Source: Psilocybe azurescens
Lineage: Eukaryota > Basidiomycota > Agaricomycetes > Agaricales > Agrocybaceae
Direction: 5' to 3'
Length of the DNA stretch: 64,000 nt
NCBI GenBank assembly: GCA_023853785.1
Contig: JAJIRX010000499.1
Coordinates: 56,653-120,652 of the forward strand
Shown in pieces: positions 48,570 to 59,900 of the stretch (positions are counted from its first letter, which is position 1; each line of letters opens with the position of its first letter). A model generated the notes under the pieces. That model was not told where the DNA came from and searched no databases. It saw only the letters and a program-made list of their open reading frames with translations. The position numbers and the translations under genes are program-made.

Positions 48570-50109
48570 AATTATACATATTTCAAGGCTCGGTCATATT
48601 GACCTGATCAGACATGTTTACAGACTATTTAACCTCTTGCCACACTCAGTATGAGTCTTTGTCAATGATAATCCATGTTTCTGGGGTATTTTACAAACCA
48701 TTTTGTACATTTCCATGCCTACTCAACTCATAATTCCATGTTTGTCATCTGTTCATACATATTTCCAGCCCATTTCAAAAATTCCCAGACATGGCCTGAA
48801 TTGTTTTCAATAATAATACACATTTCTGACCCAGTTTGCTATACTCAACATATATCTGGACATATTCCCAAGTGTGGTCCGCATTTTTCAATGATAATTC
48901 ATGTTTCCGGACATATTCCCACCCCATTGTAAAAATTTGTGGGCCCAGCATGCACTATTCTCAATGATAATACATGTTTCCGGACATATTCCTGCCTCAT
49001 TGCAACCATTCCTGGGCCTGGCATGCACTATTCTCAATAATAATTCATGTTTCTGACCCAGTTTACAATTTCCGGCACTTTTCCGGACATATTCCTGCCC
49101 CATTACAAAATTCCTGGGCCCGGCATGCACTATTTTCAATAATAATTCATGTTTCCGACCCGGTTTACAATGTCTGGCACTATTCTGGACATATTCCCGC
49201 CCCATTGCAAAATTCCTGGGTCCAGCATGCACTATTCTCAATGATAATACATGTTTCCGGACATATTCCTGCCTCATTGCAACCATTCCTGGGCCTGGCA
49301 TGCACTATTCTCAATAATAATTCATGTTTCTGACCCAGTTTACAATTTCCGGCACTTTTCCGGACATATTCCCGCCCCATTACAAAATTCCTGGGCCCAG
49401 CATGCACTATTTTCAATAATATTTCATGTTTCCGACCCGGTTTACAATGTCCGGCACTATTCTGGACATATTCCCGCCCCATTGCAAAAATTCCCGGGCC
49501 TGGCATTCACTTTTTCAATGATAATTCATGTTCTGGTCCAAGGCTAAATACAGCAAAAATTGGAAGTTTACAACCCACATATATCACTCAAATTGTGTCC
49601 GTTTTGGCTGTTTCTAGGCTCGTTTTGATCGGAATTTTGTCTAGATTTTTTCATGTGTTTTACACCCGGGACCGGGATCGGGCGGCACTCATTCCCGCCC
49701 TGCCCCGGGGCCAAATACACAAAATTGGATCATTACAACCATTATATCTCCCTCAAATCCTGTCCGATTTGCATGATTCTGGGCTTGTTTAAATCACATT
49801 TACAGTCCGGTTCTTTCCCAATTGCTCACTTATAATTTATTATGGTGTGTGCACCAATGCTTGTCAATTCATTGCAAAATTAAGGCTTTACCAGTTTCCT
49901 GTAGACACCCCAGAGCCACAGAATGTATGCTGGATAGCCTACAAAAATGCCTAGGTATGAGCCATTGAGGCGGATTTACTGTACCATATCATATGGTACA
50001 GTGTAGGCTGCCCAAAATGGAAGGGAAACATTCACTGGTTCAGAGGGACCACTGAACCCATATGATATGCTACACTGTAAATGTACTTTCTATCATATCA
50101 TATGTTACA
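48570..50109 (-). repeat. Right arm of inverted repeat
   Basis: Reverse complement of the left arm, about 1.54 kb. The outer part (49500-50109) is almost identical to 45896-46500 reversed. The inner part (48570-48900) is clearly more diverged and lacks about three repeat units present on the left. Confidence 0.82.
48949..49505 (-). repeat. Higher-order tandem repeat in right arm
   Basis: Two copies of the same 278-bp three-unit array (boundaries near 49505, 49402, 49300, 49227, 49124, 49022, 48949), in inverse orientation to the left arm. Confidence 0.78.
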
Positions 50110-50584
50110 GTGTAACATCAATATGTGGCTACGCTCTCATCGTGGACTATTGTGACAGATCGGTACTTATCCTACTTATCACGTTACCTCTTATTATCTT
50201 ATCTTATCGTGTTGACTTCAACCCCTCTCGTCAACACCCTTATTTGATTCACTTCCCTATCTTACCATTCTACTCTTGGCTTTGCATCTGTTACTATCCA
50301 ATGGACTATTAGATAGAGTATATAAAGAGGCCTATTGTACTAGCTTAGACCCCAGCGAATACAGTTGTTAAAACAGTCTTTCCCCTTCCCTCTAAGAAAC
50401 CGTGTGCTGAAACAACCTCTGTGTTACTTATAGTCACTCGGAGTTACCTTTCGTCACATATTTTTGACTTCTACAACAACTCTTAAACAACCCGAAACCT
50501 TGCTAGTTCGCTACTAGCATTCTCCTATTTACTGTTGCCTCGACGTCTGGAATTCTTTGGATTGATCACCCGAAGAACCACGCT
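50110..50584 (+). repeat. Probable 5' LTR and leader
   Basis: Starts with TG after the foldback element, has a TATA box (gtatataaag at about 50315) and a C/T-rich stretch, then a possible primer-binding site TGGCAACAAACCC at about 50585. There is no second LTR copy in the window, so the limits are approximate. Confidence 0.5.
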
Positions 50585-50646
50585 TGGCAACAAACCCTAA
50601 ATTTAAAATTTAGTACGTGTTACCTTATTTGTCCGTATCACTAACT

Positions 50647-52108
50647 ATGGCATCTAGGCAACTAAGATCGCGTGTTATCCCCGGAGGAAACCGCGTACCT
50701 TCGCCCGAGCTTAAAAGCCCGGTGGTGCCCAACGTCCAAACCCCACGCTGCTCATACAGCGACGTGGCGGCGTCGAGACCGTCTTCTCCCTCTGCAGAGG
50801 TAGAGAAGAGGGTTATTACTGAACCTCCCAAAGTATTGGTAGAGGACATTCATAATAATAATGAAAATCCCTTTGTGTCAGATGAACACAGCGACCCGAA
50901 TATCACATCCTCTGAATCAGAGTCGGATGATGATGGTCCATGGACCACGGTGCAAAGTAAGCGCAAAACAAGCCGCGAGTCATCCCACCGCCGCAATAAT
51001 GAAATAAGCACAGAAGTAGCTACGGATCCTGCCATTGATAAGGCAGAGAAATCCCTAACACAAGAACAGCAAAAGTTAATTGCTAAACATAATAAGAAAG
51101 TCCACCGAGAGCGCTCCAGCTCACGTGGCGAAGGACCCTCTAAAGATAAGGGCAAAACTATTGACCCCCGAGAATGGGGGAATCTCAGTATTTCCAACGT
51201 TGAATTAGATGTTCAAACTCAAAGAAAAGAATTTGTAAAATTGGCAAAAGCTAAACGAAAGGAACAATTAAATCTCGTTACAGCTCCTAATCTACCCAGA
51301 ACGCCTGCAATAAGATTTGACCAGACTGCCGAACATGTACGCATGCCAACTGCGCAAAAACCCCTATCAGCGAGGGCCGGTAGCGCACGTTGATCCCAAA
51401 TCCTTCCTGGGGGTGGCACTGAAGAAAGTATCTTCTACAAGGAAAAAATCCCGCAAATCTAAGAAATGCGTGGCGACTACATCGTCTGAGAGCCCTTCAT
51501 CAAGTTCAGAACCATCCTCTGGTGACCCAGATGGATCGGATGACAGCTCGTCGAGCTCCGACGAATCGTCATCGCCGTCAGAAGATGACAAGCCAAAAGC
51601 CAAGCCTTCCAAACACAAAAACGCCGGAACAAGGGGTCATCAAGTGCTAAAGCACTGAAGCCTACCCCTTATGATGGAAGTACAGACGCCCGTGCATTCC
51701 ACAGATTTGTAAAAGAAAGCAAATCATACCTGGAGGACAGCGGTCTCCGCCAGAAAAAGATGGATCCCGGCGTTAGCTTACTTCACGGAGAAAAGAGCTT
51801 ATGACTTCTACCTGCAGAAAGTATTAATAAATGAAGAAAAATGGAAAATGTCAGACTTTTACAATGAACTATACAACTATTGTTTCCCGATCGATTACAG
51901 GCAGAAAGTCCGTAGAAATTTCGAAAACGCTACACAGGGTAATAGACGTGTCAGCGAATTTGTGCATTACTTGGAAGAACAATGCAACTTAATTGGATCA
52001 ATTACCCAGAGCGATTTAGTCAATCGATTCTGGACAGGGAGCTCAGAAATAATCCAACGAGGCTTGTGGAGACAAGGCCTACATCCAGACTTCGTCTACC
52101 TGGGATGA
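50647..52108 (+). pseudogene. Gypsy gag (broken)
   Basis: A 248-codon frame from the ATG at 50647 (MASRQLRSRVIPGG) with an acidic Ser-rich region (TSSESESDDDGPWTTVQSKR), followed in other frames by a Ser/Glu/Asp tract (about 51460-51600) and the retrotransposon gag core: YDGSTDARAFHRFVKES, DFYNELYNYCFPIDYRQK, FVHYLEEQCNLIG, and GLHPDF. At least two frame changes lie between start and core (near 51350 and 51650), and a further break near 51780 and a stop at 52108. Gag core proteins assemble the virus-like particle. Confidence 0.75.
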
Positions 52109-52448
52109 AGTCATACGTTGTGCAGAGATAGTAGAAATCTCTGAGAATGTCCGACCTCGCGATTCTTGTCCCAGCCAATCGGTGCACCAAAGAGACCGAC
52201 GCGAATATTGAGACCGACACGAGTATCGAGACCGGCGCAAATATCGTGGTAGACGCGACCATCGCAAGCGGCATGACAATCATGACCGGCGACAAGACCG
52301 GCGAGGACAGACCTAACCGATATGATGGTCAGAATAGAGGAAATAACGCATTTAACAAACCTCGTGGAAACTCCTTCACCCAAGGAAGATACAATCCAGC
52401 GTACTAGTAAAAAACAATAATTACAGAAGTAATAACAATCGCAAAAAT

Positions 52449-54021
52449 ATGAATACCTTGTCTGAGAAAGAGAAATCAGAGAGGTTCGCATCAGGACGAT
52501 GTTTCCGTTGCAATAAGCAAGGACACATGTCTAGAAACTGTCCACAAGGAAGTAGCGTTAAGCACTCAGGAAATGGGCCGCCAGGAATGTCCACTCACAA
52601 TATTGAACCAGCGGTGGAGGACAACGCAAAAACGGACAGCTCCGGCGACTTCATAGAGGTCCTGGAGAGCATGCCTCTGGGGGCAGTCAGTTACTCATGG
52701 GACGATCCTCCCTGGATTTTGAGACCATGGGCCTGTGCTCAAGATGAAATTAGTGACCCATTTGCAATGAACATCACTTACCAGCTAGGTACCATAGTCA
52801 CCTATCCCGGAGACGAGCAATATTGGTACGAATACAATGAAATGCACGGTGGACGATTTGAGGTGAAATGTAATCCGAAGCGTCGCAGTTATCTTATCAA
52901 AGACAGATTAACTCACTTCAGAATAAACGTCTCCAAACAACGTTTGAATAACTCCAAGTTCGATCTTTGAGGGTGGTATGCAAAGCGGAGGGCGCGAGCT
53001 CTCGGTCTTCAACACACTCGAGGAACCTGGTTACCATTCGGTCAACCTCTAACAGAGATTTCAATACATATATTGATGAGTGGAATACATACCAATTATC
53101 CGACCGCTGACCCTGTGATTGAGGATGATGTACGATTTTCTGTATACCCTACAAATACCAATCCAGAGTTGTACTGCATAGAGGACATGGATTTAAAAAT
53201 AGTTACAGTCGTTAAAAAGCGATTACTAGAGAACCCCAGAACCAATTTAGTTTCCTGGTACACTCGGTATATGAATAAAAACCAAGCTTACATTACCCAT
53301 TACACTGAACAAACATCCAAACTTTGTGAGCTGGGAACGTACCCCACCAATAGCAAGGATGCGATTCACGATGGTGATGAATGCGACAAATCTGATCAAC
53401 ACGAAGGTGCGGATTTGTTCGCAAAGAGAATTGAGCGTACTCCATAAAAACACACCATACCCAGGGGATACAGAGGATTACCCAGTATGTGCGAGCTCTC
53501 GCTTTGCAGTGGAGAAGGCAAGACACAATAGATACACAATATACGACAAGCATAGATGCTTCGAATCCTATCTGCACATAGACAGGCTGCGTCACCAGTT
53601 CTTCTCAGTTGGCCGATGGTACGCTGAAGAGTGCGCAAGGCACGCCAAGATGTCGTTCCCTAGCGAAACGACCGTGGAATGGCTCAAAACGCGTAGTATA
53701 GCCAATACACTCATCGGAGCACCTGTAGAAGATTTTGTGAATATAGTATTAAAGGCGCACAGCTCACATTACAATGATAGCTGCACAGTCCACCGTTCGA
53801 ACACGAAATACAGAACTATTGAGATAAAAGATATTCAGAATAACCAAACTACGAAACTACCTGATTCTTACCTGGGTAACGACAACTTCAATGTCGTTAA
53901 GTGGTATGACGATCAGATGGATCAATTTGAGGTCACATCGAGTTATGTGCAAAAAAACAAAAGAGGCATTTCAGGACGCCGGCTAAGGAACCAGGTCTGT
54001 GGGCAAGAACCAAAGCCTTAG
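52449..54021 (+). pseudogene. Gypsy zinc knuckle and long linker region (broken)
   Basis: A CCHC knuckle (CFRCNKQGHMSRNC) at about 52500-52541 is the nucleic-acid-binding end of gag. It is followed by roughly 480 residues in three broken frames without a standard retroelement domain, including YWYEYNEMHGGRFEVKC, VGRWYAEECARHAKMSFPS and NTLIGAPVEDFVNI. Such a linker is common to gypsy polyproteins of mushroom genomes in my recollection; its function is unknown. Confidence 0.7.
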
Positions 54022-54029
54022 TTAATCGT

Positions 54030-54725
54030 TTGTTTCAATCTACGTCTGAAGGACTGGTCAATAATGTTGATTACAATGTCACCATCATGAAAATGAAAGA
54101 TTACTTACAACTACACGGTGTGCAAGTAGATCGTGGATCGTACGTGGGACTTCAACGTAACGTGGCCGCATTAAAGGATAAGCGCCGCCTGCTACCTAAA
54201 CCAGTAATAGTGAAAACTTTGATTAATGGGCAGCCAGTTCGAGCGCTAATCGACTCAGGCTCACTGGGTGACTTCATGTCCACTACGTTAGCAGACCAGC
54301 TGAAGGTGAAGAAGGTTACATTGGCAGAGCCAATCACCCTACAGTTGGCAGTACAGGGATCGTGTTCTAAAATAAATGCGAGTACTGAAGTTAAATTTGA
54401 GTATCAAGGAATAAATTTGATATGCACCTTTGATATCGCAAACATCAGCAACTACGATCTCATCCTGGGTACACCCTTCATGTACCAACATTCGGTGTGC
54501 ATTGGATTGAACCCTGCTCGGGTCGTGATTGGCAGCAATACTGTGGCTCCTATGGCTTCCGGATTAGAGACCAAGCCTATGATACATGGAGTGACCCTAG
54601 ACACGAGTGCTGTTAGTGAAGCTAGAGCAGAACTAAACCGATATGCCACACCACTGTGTAGAGAAGTGGGAAAAACGGAGCTCCCCCCTCTCACGAGTAA
54701 TCAATCACACTATCCCTCTCATTGA
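54030..54725 (+). pseudogene. Gypsy aspartic protease region
   Basis: Retroviral-type protease: catalytic triad LIDSGSLGDFMS (Asp-Ser-Gly) at about 54246-54281, and the flap/second half DLILGTPFMYQH at about 54451-54486. The frame is intact for 231 codons but is separated from gag and RT by stops. Confidence 0.8.
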
Positions 54726-55748
54726 TGTGAATAAGACGTACCCTTGGCGCCCGTCGAGATGTCCTGAGGGCGTTCGGGGCCCAGTGGGCTGAGAAACGAG
54801 ACACATATTTGAAGTTGGGTCGTTGGAAGATAACGTCTTCTGGTAACACTGTGCCTATGCTGCTAATCCCTAAGCCCCGCAAGAATAATGAGCCTGCTGA
54901 GCTGCGTACCGTGTTTGACCTGCGTGAACACAATAAGAACACACGGAAAATGATGTCTCCGCTGCCAGACATTGAGGGAATATTAAGGAGGGTGGCGAAG
55001 CATAAGTTTCGATCGTCGGCTGGATGGCAAGTCTGCCTATGAGCAGATACGAATCGATCCCGCGCACGTCGATCGCACCGCAGTAACCACACCTGATGGA
55101 AACATGATTAGCTTGGTCGTTCAGCTGGGTGACTGTGATGCACCTGCTACCTATCAGACACTAATGAATCACCTATTCTCCCCATACATCAGCCGATTCA
55201 TGGACGTCTATCTTGACGACATTCTGATATATTCTGACACACTGAACGATCATGTGAAACACGTTAAAATTGTAATTGATATCCTTAAACGCGAAAAATT
55301 ATACCTGAGTAAAGGAAAGCTAAGCTTCCTACAGAGGGAACTACAGCGTATTGGGGGCGCGTTGTTGATGATGACGGTATACGCATGGATGAACACAAGG
55401 TCGACTGCGTCATCGCATGGAAGGTGCCTACTAATCGCGATCTCTTGAGAGGTTTTCTGGGTGCGGTTGGATACCTAGCTGACAATGTACCTGGCGTTCA
55501 GGTGCCTATGGGTGTCTTGACCGCGCTTACTGGTGACACAGTCCCATTTCGTTGGACGTTCACGGAACAGAGGGGCGTTCGGCGATGTTAAGTCTATGGT
55601 GGATTGGGCTCGGAATCATCATCGGGTTCCCCTAACGTATGACACGGACGCACCTACGATCTGGATGGTGACGGACGGATGCGCGACGGGCGTCTCTGGA
55701 CTGGTGAGCCAGGGACAGGAGTGGAAGACAGCCAAAATCGAGTGGTAG
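54726..55748 (+). pseudogene. Gypsy reverse transcriptase and partial RNase H
   Basis: RT pieces in several frames: LRTVFDLREHNKNT, LDGKSAYEQIRID (catalytic Asp), FMDVYLDDILIYSD (the YxDD box with Leu), then the thumb/connection. RNase H begins at PTIWMVTDGCATGVSG near 55650 and stops at 55748. Several single-base frame breaks and premature stops (for example 54725, 54780) make it non-functional as written. Confidence 0.85.
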
Positions 55749-56975
55749 TGACAAACGTTTTCATATTATAGGGACCTATCCACAGATGTGATTTGAATAG
55801 GGCCTAAGGGTAATGAGATGCATTTCATTATTTCATAATGAGCCTGGTTCTGTAGTTTTCAATAGGGCAGCTATATCATTGATACTCAGGTATTTCATAA
55901 CTAAACTGGGCAGGATATATCTCATAAATTCATAAATATCCTGGCTATCATTAATATTGGCTCTTTCATTTCTTTCAAACCTGGCCTGGCTATCAGCAGG
56001 AATTTCATTATCCATGGAACTCATTGTTATCAATACAAACAGGTATTTCATTTCCCTTTCCTGTATTTCATTATCCCTGGAATTCATTATCCTCAATACA
56101 GATAGGTATTTCATTTCCCTTTCCTATATTTCATTAACCCTGGAATTCATTATCCTCAATATACATAGGTATTTCATTTCCCATTCCTATATTTCATTAT
56201 CCCTGGAATTCATTATCCTCAATATAAATAGGTATTTCATTTCCCATTCCTATATTTCATTATCTCTGGAATTCATTATCCTTAATATAAATAGGTATTT
56301 CATTTCCCTTTCCTATATTTCATTATCCCTGGAATTCATTATCCTCAATACAGATAGGTATTTCATTTCCCTTTCCTATATTTCATTATCCCTGGAATTC
56401 ATTATCCACAATATAAATAGGTATTTCATTTCCCTTTCCTATATTTCATTATCCCTGGAATTCATTATCCACAATATAAATAGGTATTTCATTTCCCTTT
56501 CCTATATTTCATTATCCCTGGAATTCATTATTCTCAATATAAATAGGTATCTCATTTCCCTTTCCTATATTTCATTATCCCTGGAATTTCATTATCCTCA
56601 ATACAACCAGGTATCTCATTTCTCCTTTCTATATATCATTACCCATGGAATTCATTATCCTCAATACAGCCAGGGATCTCATTCCCTTTTTCATATTTCA
56701 TTACTCTAGCTTCTGGCCCCTGTCAATACCAGCTGGTTGTCATTTCTTTCATTATACCAGTATTTCATTTCCTTTTGATGCATTTCATTATTTTTGTGGC
56801 TCAGTTCTTTCAAAACCTTCAGGGATATGATATCCATTATCGTAGCAGATTTGGATATCATTCCCTCCCTTGAACCCTTATTTTACACTCCTTATCATTA
56901 CTTTATGTTAGATAATCTTTATATTATTCCATCTAATCATCAAAATCGTAGATGTCAATCATATCCTCATCTACC
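55749..56975. other. AT-rich repeat stretch after the truncated retroelement
   Basis: Contains repeated words TTTCATT and CTGG throughout, with the well-ordered minisatellite at 56041-56700 in the middle. No gene recognised. Confidence 0.5.
56041..56700 (+). repeat. 63-bp minisatellite, about ten copies
   Basis: Copies start with AGGTATTTCATTTCC at 56041, 56104, 56167, 56230, 56293 and so on, so the period is 63 bp. Because 63 is a multiple of three, the plus strand stays open for 250 codons (57-709 region of 56 kb) and encodes a 21-residue repeat around RYFISLSYISLSLEFIILN. I consider this a consequence of the period, not a gene. Confidence 0.88.
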
Positions 56976-59900
56976 TCAGCTTCTCCCCTCGGAATTGTTC
57001 CACTGTTCCCCCTCTTCTTCATCTTCTTCCTCCTCTCGCTCAGCACCTTCAGCATTTGAAACAGTTGACTGTACCTCCACTACGTACTTTGCAACCCACT
57101 CCGCCTTTATCCCTGCTGCTGAAAGTGCAGGCGCCCATTTTCCAACACAGCTCCCTGCCAGGAGCTCCGTCAACTGCGCCCTGGTACTCAGCATATGCTT
57201 TGAGTCCGATCTGTGTAATACTATCTATGTCCTTCCGCCGGCCATGTTGACCACGCCACCACATTGCTTTCCACTCTAGATACACTACAGTCCGCCTCAT
57301 CTCTTCTTCAACCAACCTGTATTCTTCATCCCAGCGATCACGTTGGGCACGCATCTTCGCCCATTCTACGCGCATTGTCTCATCAAATTCCTCCTCAGTG
57401 TTATCTCTTCCCTCTGAACGATTCACGAACCAGATCCACGATTGCTTGTACCGACCATTCTGTACATCAGACAGTGGGTCATCAAGTTGCTTCCCGGTCC
57501 ACGGATGTCGGTTGGGTCTAACTTCTTAAATTGGTCGCCCCACATTCCATCAGGTTCGAGATGCAGTACTGACTCTCTAGCGGCTCGATATTTATTAGCC
57601 GCGACGTTGGATTCGCCGTTGTAGCCGGTTATACAGGCCCCGCATGCAGTATTTGGCTTATTGCCAGCACCGCATATGTTGAGTTTCTTGAACTGATCAA
57701 GACCGGAGAGCATACGTCGACCACGACAGATATCAGCTACAGCTTCCTCTGCCTGGGCCTTCCTCAATTGAAGCTCCTTGCCAGCAATGGCCTTGAGCGT
57801 GTCTCGTGAACGGGATGGGTAGAGACGAGGGAAAAAAAGAGCGGTATCTGCTCGGCAAGTTCATGTCCTGAAGTATCCCCACTGACAACAGGGCGCTGCT
57901 GACGATCTTTGAAGTAGTAATGGGGCAACAGCCGGCATATAGGCCAACTGAACTTCCCTCCATCGTTGAATCTTGTTGGTCAGAGTGTTCCGCTTTTCCT
58001 GTAAATCCGCTTGACTGCTTCGGCCGAGAGTTTCCCTTTTGTTTGACCCACATCGTACTTGAACGTCCGTCTAACATTTATGAAGGTTAGTTCCAATTAA
58101 CCCCGAAAATAATAAGAATTTACATACTGCTCCTCTTCGAGCTCAAGACCCCTTGTTAAAAACTCGGTCAAGCTCGTTTTATGAGCAGGGATTATACCAC
58201 TCGATAAATCGTCTGCATCTTCCTTTGCAAGCTCGAGGCGAACGTCCTGCAAGGTTGTCGCTAGAATAATAAGTAAGCACCGACTAACGTTTATTTTAAT
58301 GACACAAGACATACAGCTCTTTGGTTCTTTATACGGGCTTGGTTGCGTACGATCTTTGATCCAATTGTTTACCAGCTTAGTCCACGATGTAATGGTACTG
58401 GCTTTGAACGTTTTCGTGAATGTTTCGAATGCTTCTGCATGCTTTTTTCGCATAATACAAGCATCCTTGAACCGTTTCAGAAAGAGAACCCCTGTAGACA
58501 TTGTCAGAACAGATACACATCGGTAAATTAACTTCGCTTGAAAGCCCACAACCTGCGTAGGTTCCACCCGTTCCACTGGTCGTTTAATGTCTCCTTTCGT
58601 GCTCCAGATCCCATCTCACGGGTACTAGGGGCAAGAGTGTTTGTCTGCGACCAGGTGGGTTTCGTATCCTCCCGCAAGTCCGACCAACGCTGGGTAAATA
58701 GTTCAAAGAATAGTTCTCTATACAGAACGGCCCATGGGTTTTGACATGCCAGCTGGGAACCCCGATTTCTAGCTCGATATCTTCGGGAAGTACCAGATCA
58801 TCTGGATACGTCTCCATTCTCTCCGCCAGCTTTTTACACCATGTACATCCAATATCGTAGCAAATAACCAACCGAAGAACACGAATGCCTCGAAGGGCAG
58901 ATAAGACCATGTAGTCCATGCTACAGAACTTGTTCAATCTCTTTAACAATCGTTCGCAATAACATAATCAATTTACTTACTTTTCTCCCTTTCCCAAGTC
59001 CACGGCGCCTGTGCCTCGTATTACCTGGTGCCTCGAGCAAAGGCACAGCGCGACACCATTAACTGTGTATCCTGGAACAGAGGTATTGGCCCGCGCGAAC
59101 GGCATTGTGATCAGAATCACAGGTGTTTATCTGAACATAATATAAGCATACGCATGGGGACGTGTACAAGAAATTTACCTCCGGTTCATCCACATGAAGT
59201 TCAACATGCTTATCATATCGCGAAGTTTCGACATAAACACCCCATCCTGGAGCTAGTTCGATATCCTTGAGGCCACGGTCTTTCAACTTTAATTTGAAGT
59301 TCGCATCCATAGCGAGGAAGAACGTATACAGAAAACTGATCCCATCCACGTTAATAAGTCAAGATGTCAAAGCAAATCAGGACTTACCGATCATCAGGGC
59401 GGCGCATCTTCCCAGTCTTCTGGTAAGTTCTTCCCAGGGTGTGGACAAGCAGGACATTCAACCACAAGTTCTCCTTCCGATGTTCCTGCAGAACCAGAAG
59501 GATCGTGTCCACGACCGGCGTGCTTCAGTGAGTCTAAATGACGCCAAGTCCGAAAGACACGGTGAAATTCAGAATAACGGTCCTGGAAAAGGTATGGTCA
59601 GCCAAAGCAATTCCAACGTGGTACCTAAGTACACACAGCAACTTTTTCCAAGAGAAGACCATCCGTTACTTGTAATATGGAATGGTAGAAGTCATAGAGC
59701 GTCGTCTTTCCTTGCAAAGTGACCTTGTGGAAGAGTTTGAGGAGATTGAAAGTAAAGGCGGTCTTCGGCCGGTCGAACGTGGCCGGAAACCAAGCCATCC
59801 GTAGGAGTTGTATACGGGGTGTGTGGTTGAACTATGCGATGCAGAGCAATCGCAGTAATTGATGTCGACACGATGAACTCCATTAGTGTGAAAAACAACG

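Larger units (their letters stand above)
45896..50109. mobile_element. 4.2-kb palindromic foldback element
   Basis: The two ends are long inverted repeats that start with TGTAACATATGATATGATAG (45896) and end with its complement (50109). The left arm (to about 47673) and right arm (from about 48570) surround a spacer of about 0.9 kb. The outer 700 bp of the arms differ, as far as I compared them, only by single-base C-run differences. No transposase, RT or other coding sequence is seen inside; open frames in the arms are repeat translations. No convincing target-site duplication (left flank ...gtaccat, right flank gtgtaac...). It is best described as a non-autonomous foldback or long-TIR element; the class is unknown. 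Confidence 0.8.
50110..55748 (+). mobile_element. Degenerate Ty3/gypsy retrotransposon, 3' truncated
   Basis: Order of parts: LTR-like promoter, gag, CCHC knuckle, long linker, aspartic protease, reverse transcriptase and the beginning of RNase H, all on the plus strand. The order protease-RT-RNase H and the sequence FMDVYLDDILIYSD place it in Ty3/gypsy. The reading frame is broken many times. It ends at about 55748 inside RNase H; no integrase or 3' LTR follows in the window. The 5' end touches the foldback element. Confidence 0.85.

Noticed and set aside
46228..49792. Several open frames of 60-175 codons in the palindrome arms, with repeated words such as HIPAPLQ and HALFSIIIHVSDPVYN
   Set aside because: They are translations of tandem repeats whose unit length happens to avoid stops; they occur in mirror image on both strands and have no family resemblance.
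45896..50109. CRISPR array (regular repeats)
   Set aside because: Repeats are head-to-tail units of 73-103 bp without unique spacers, in a eukaryotic genome and mirrored in a palindrome.
55957..56709. 250-codon plus-strand frame
   Set aside because: It is the 63-bp minisatellite read through; periodicity explains the open frame.
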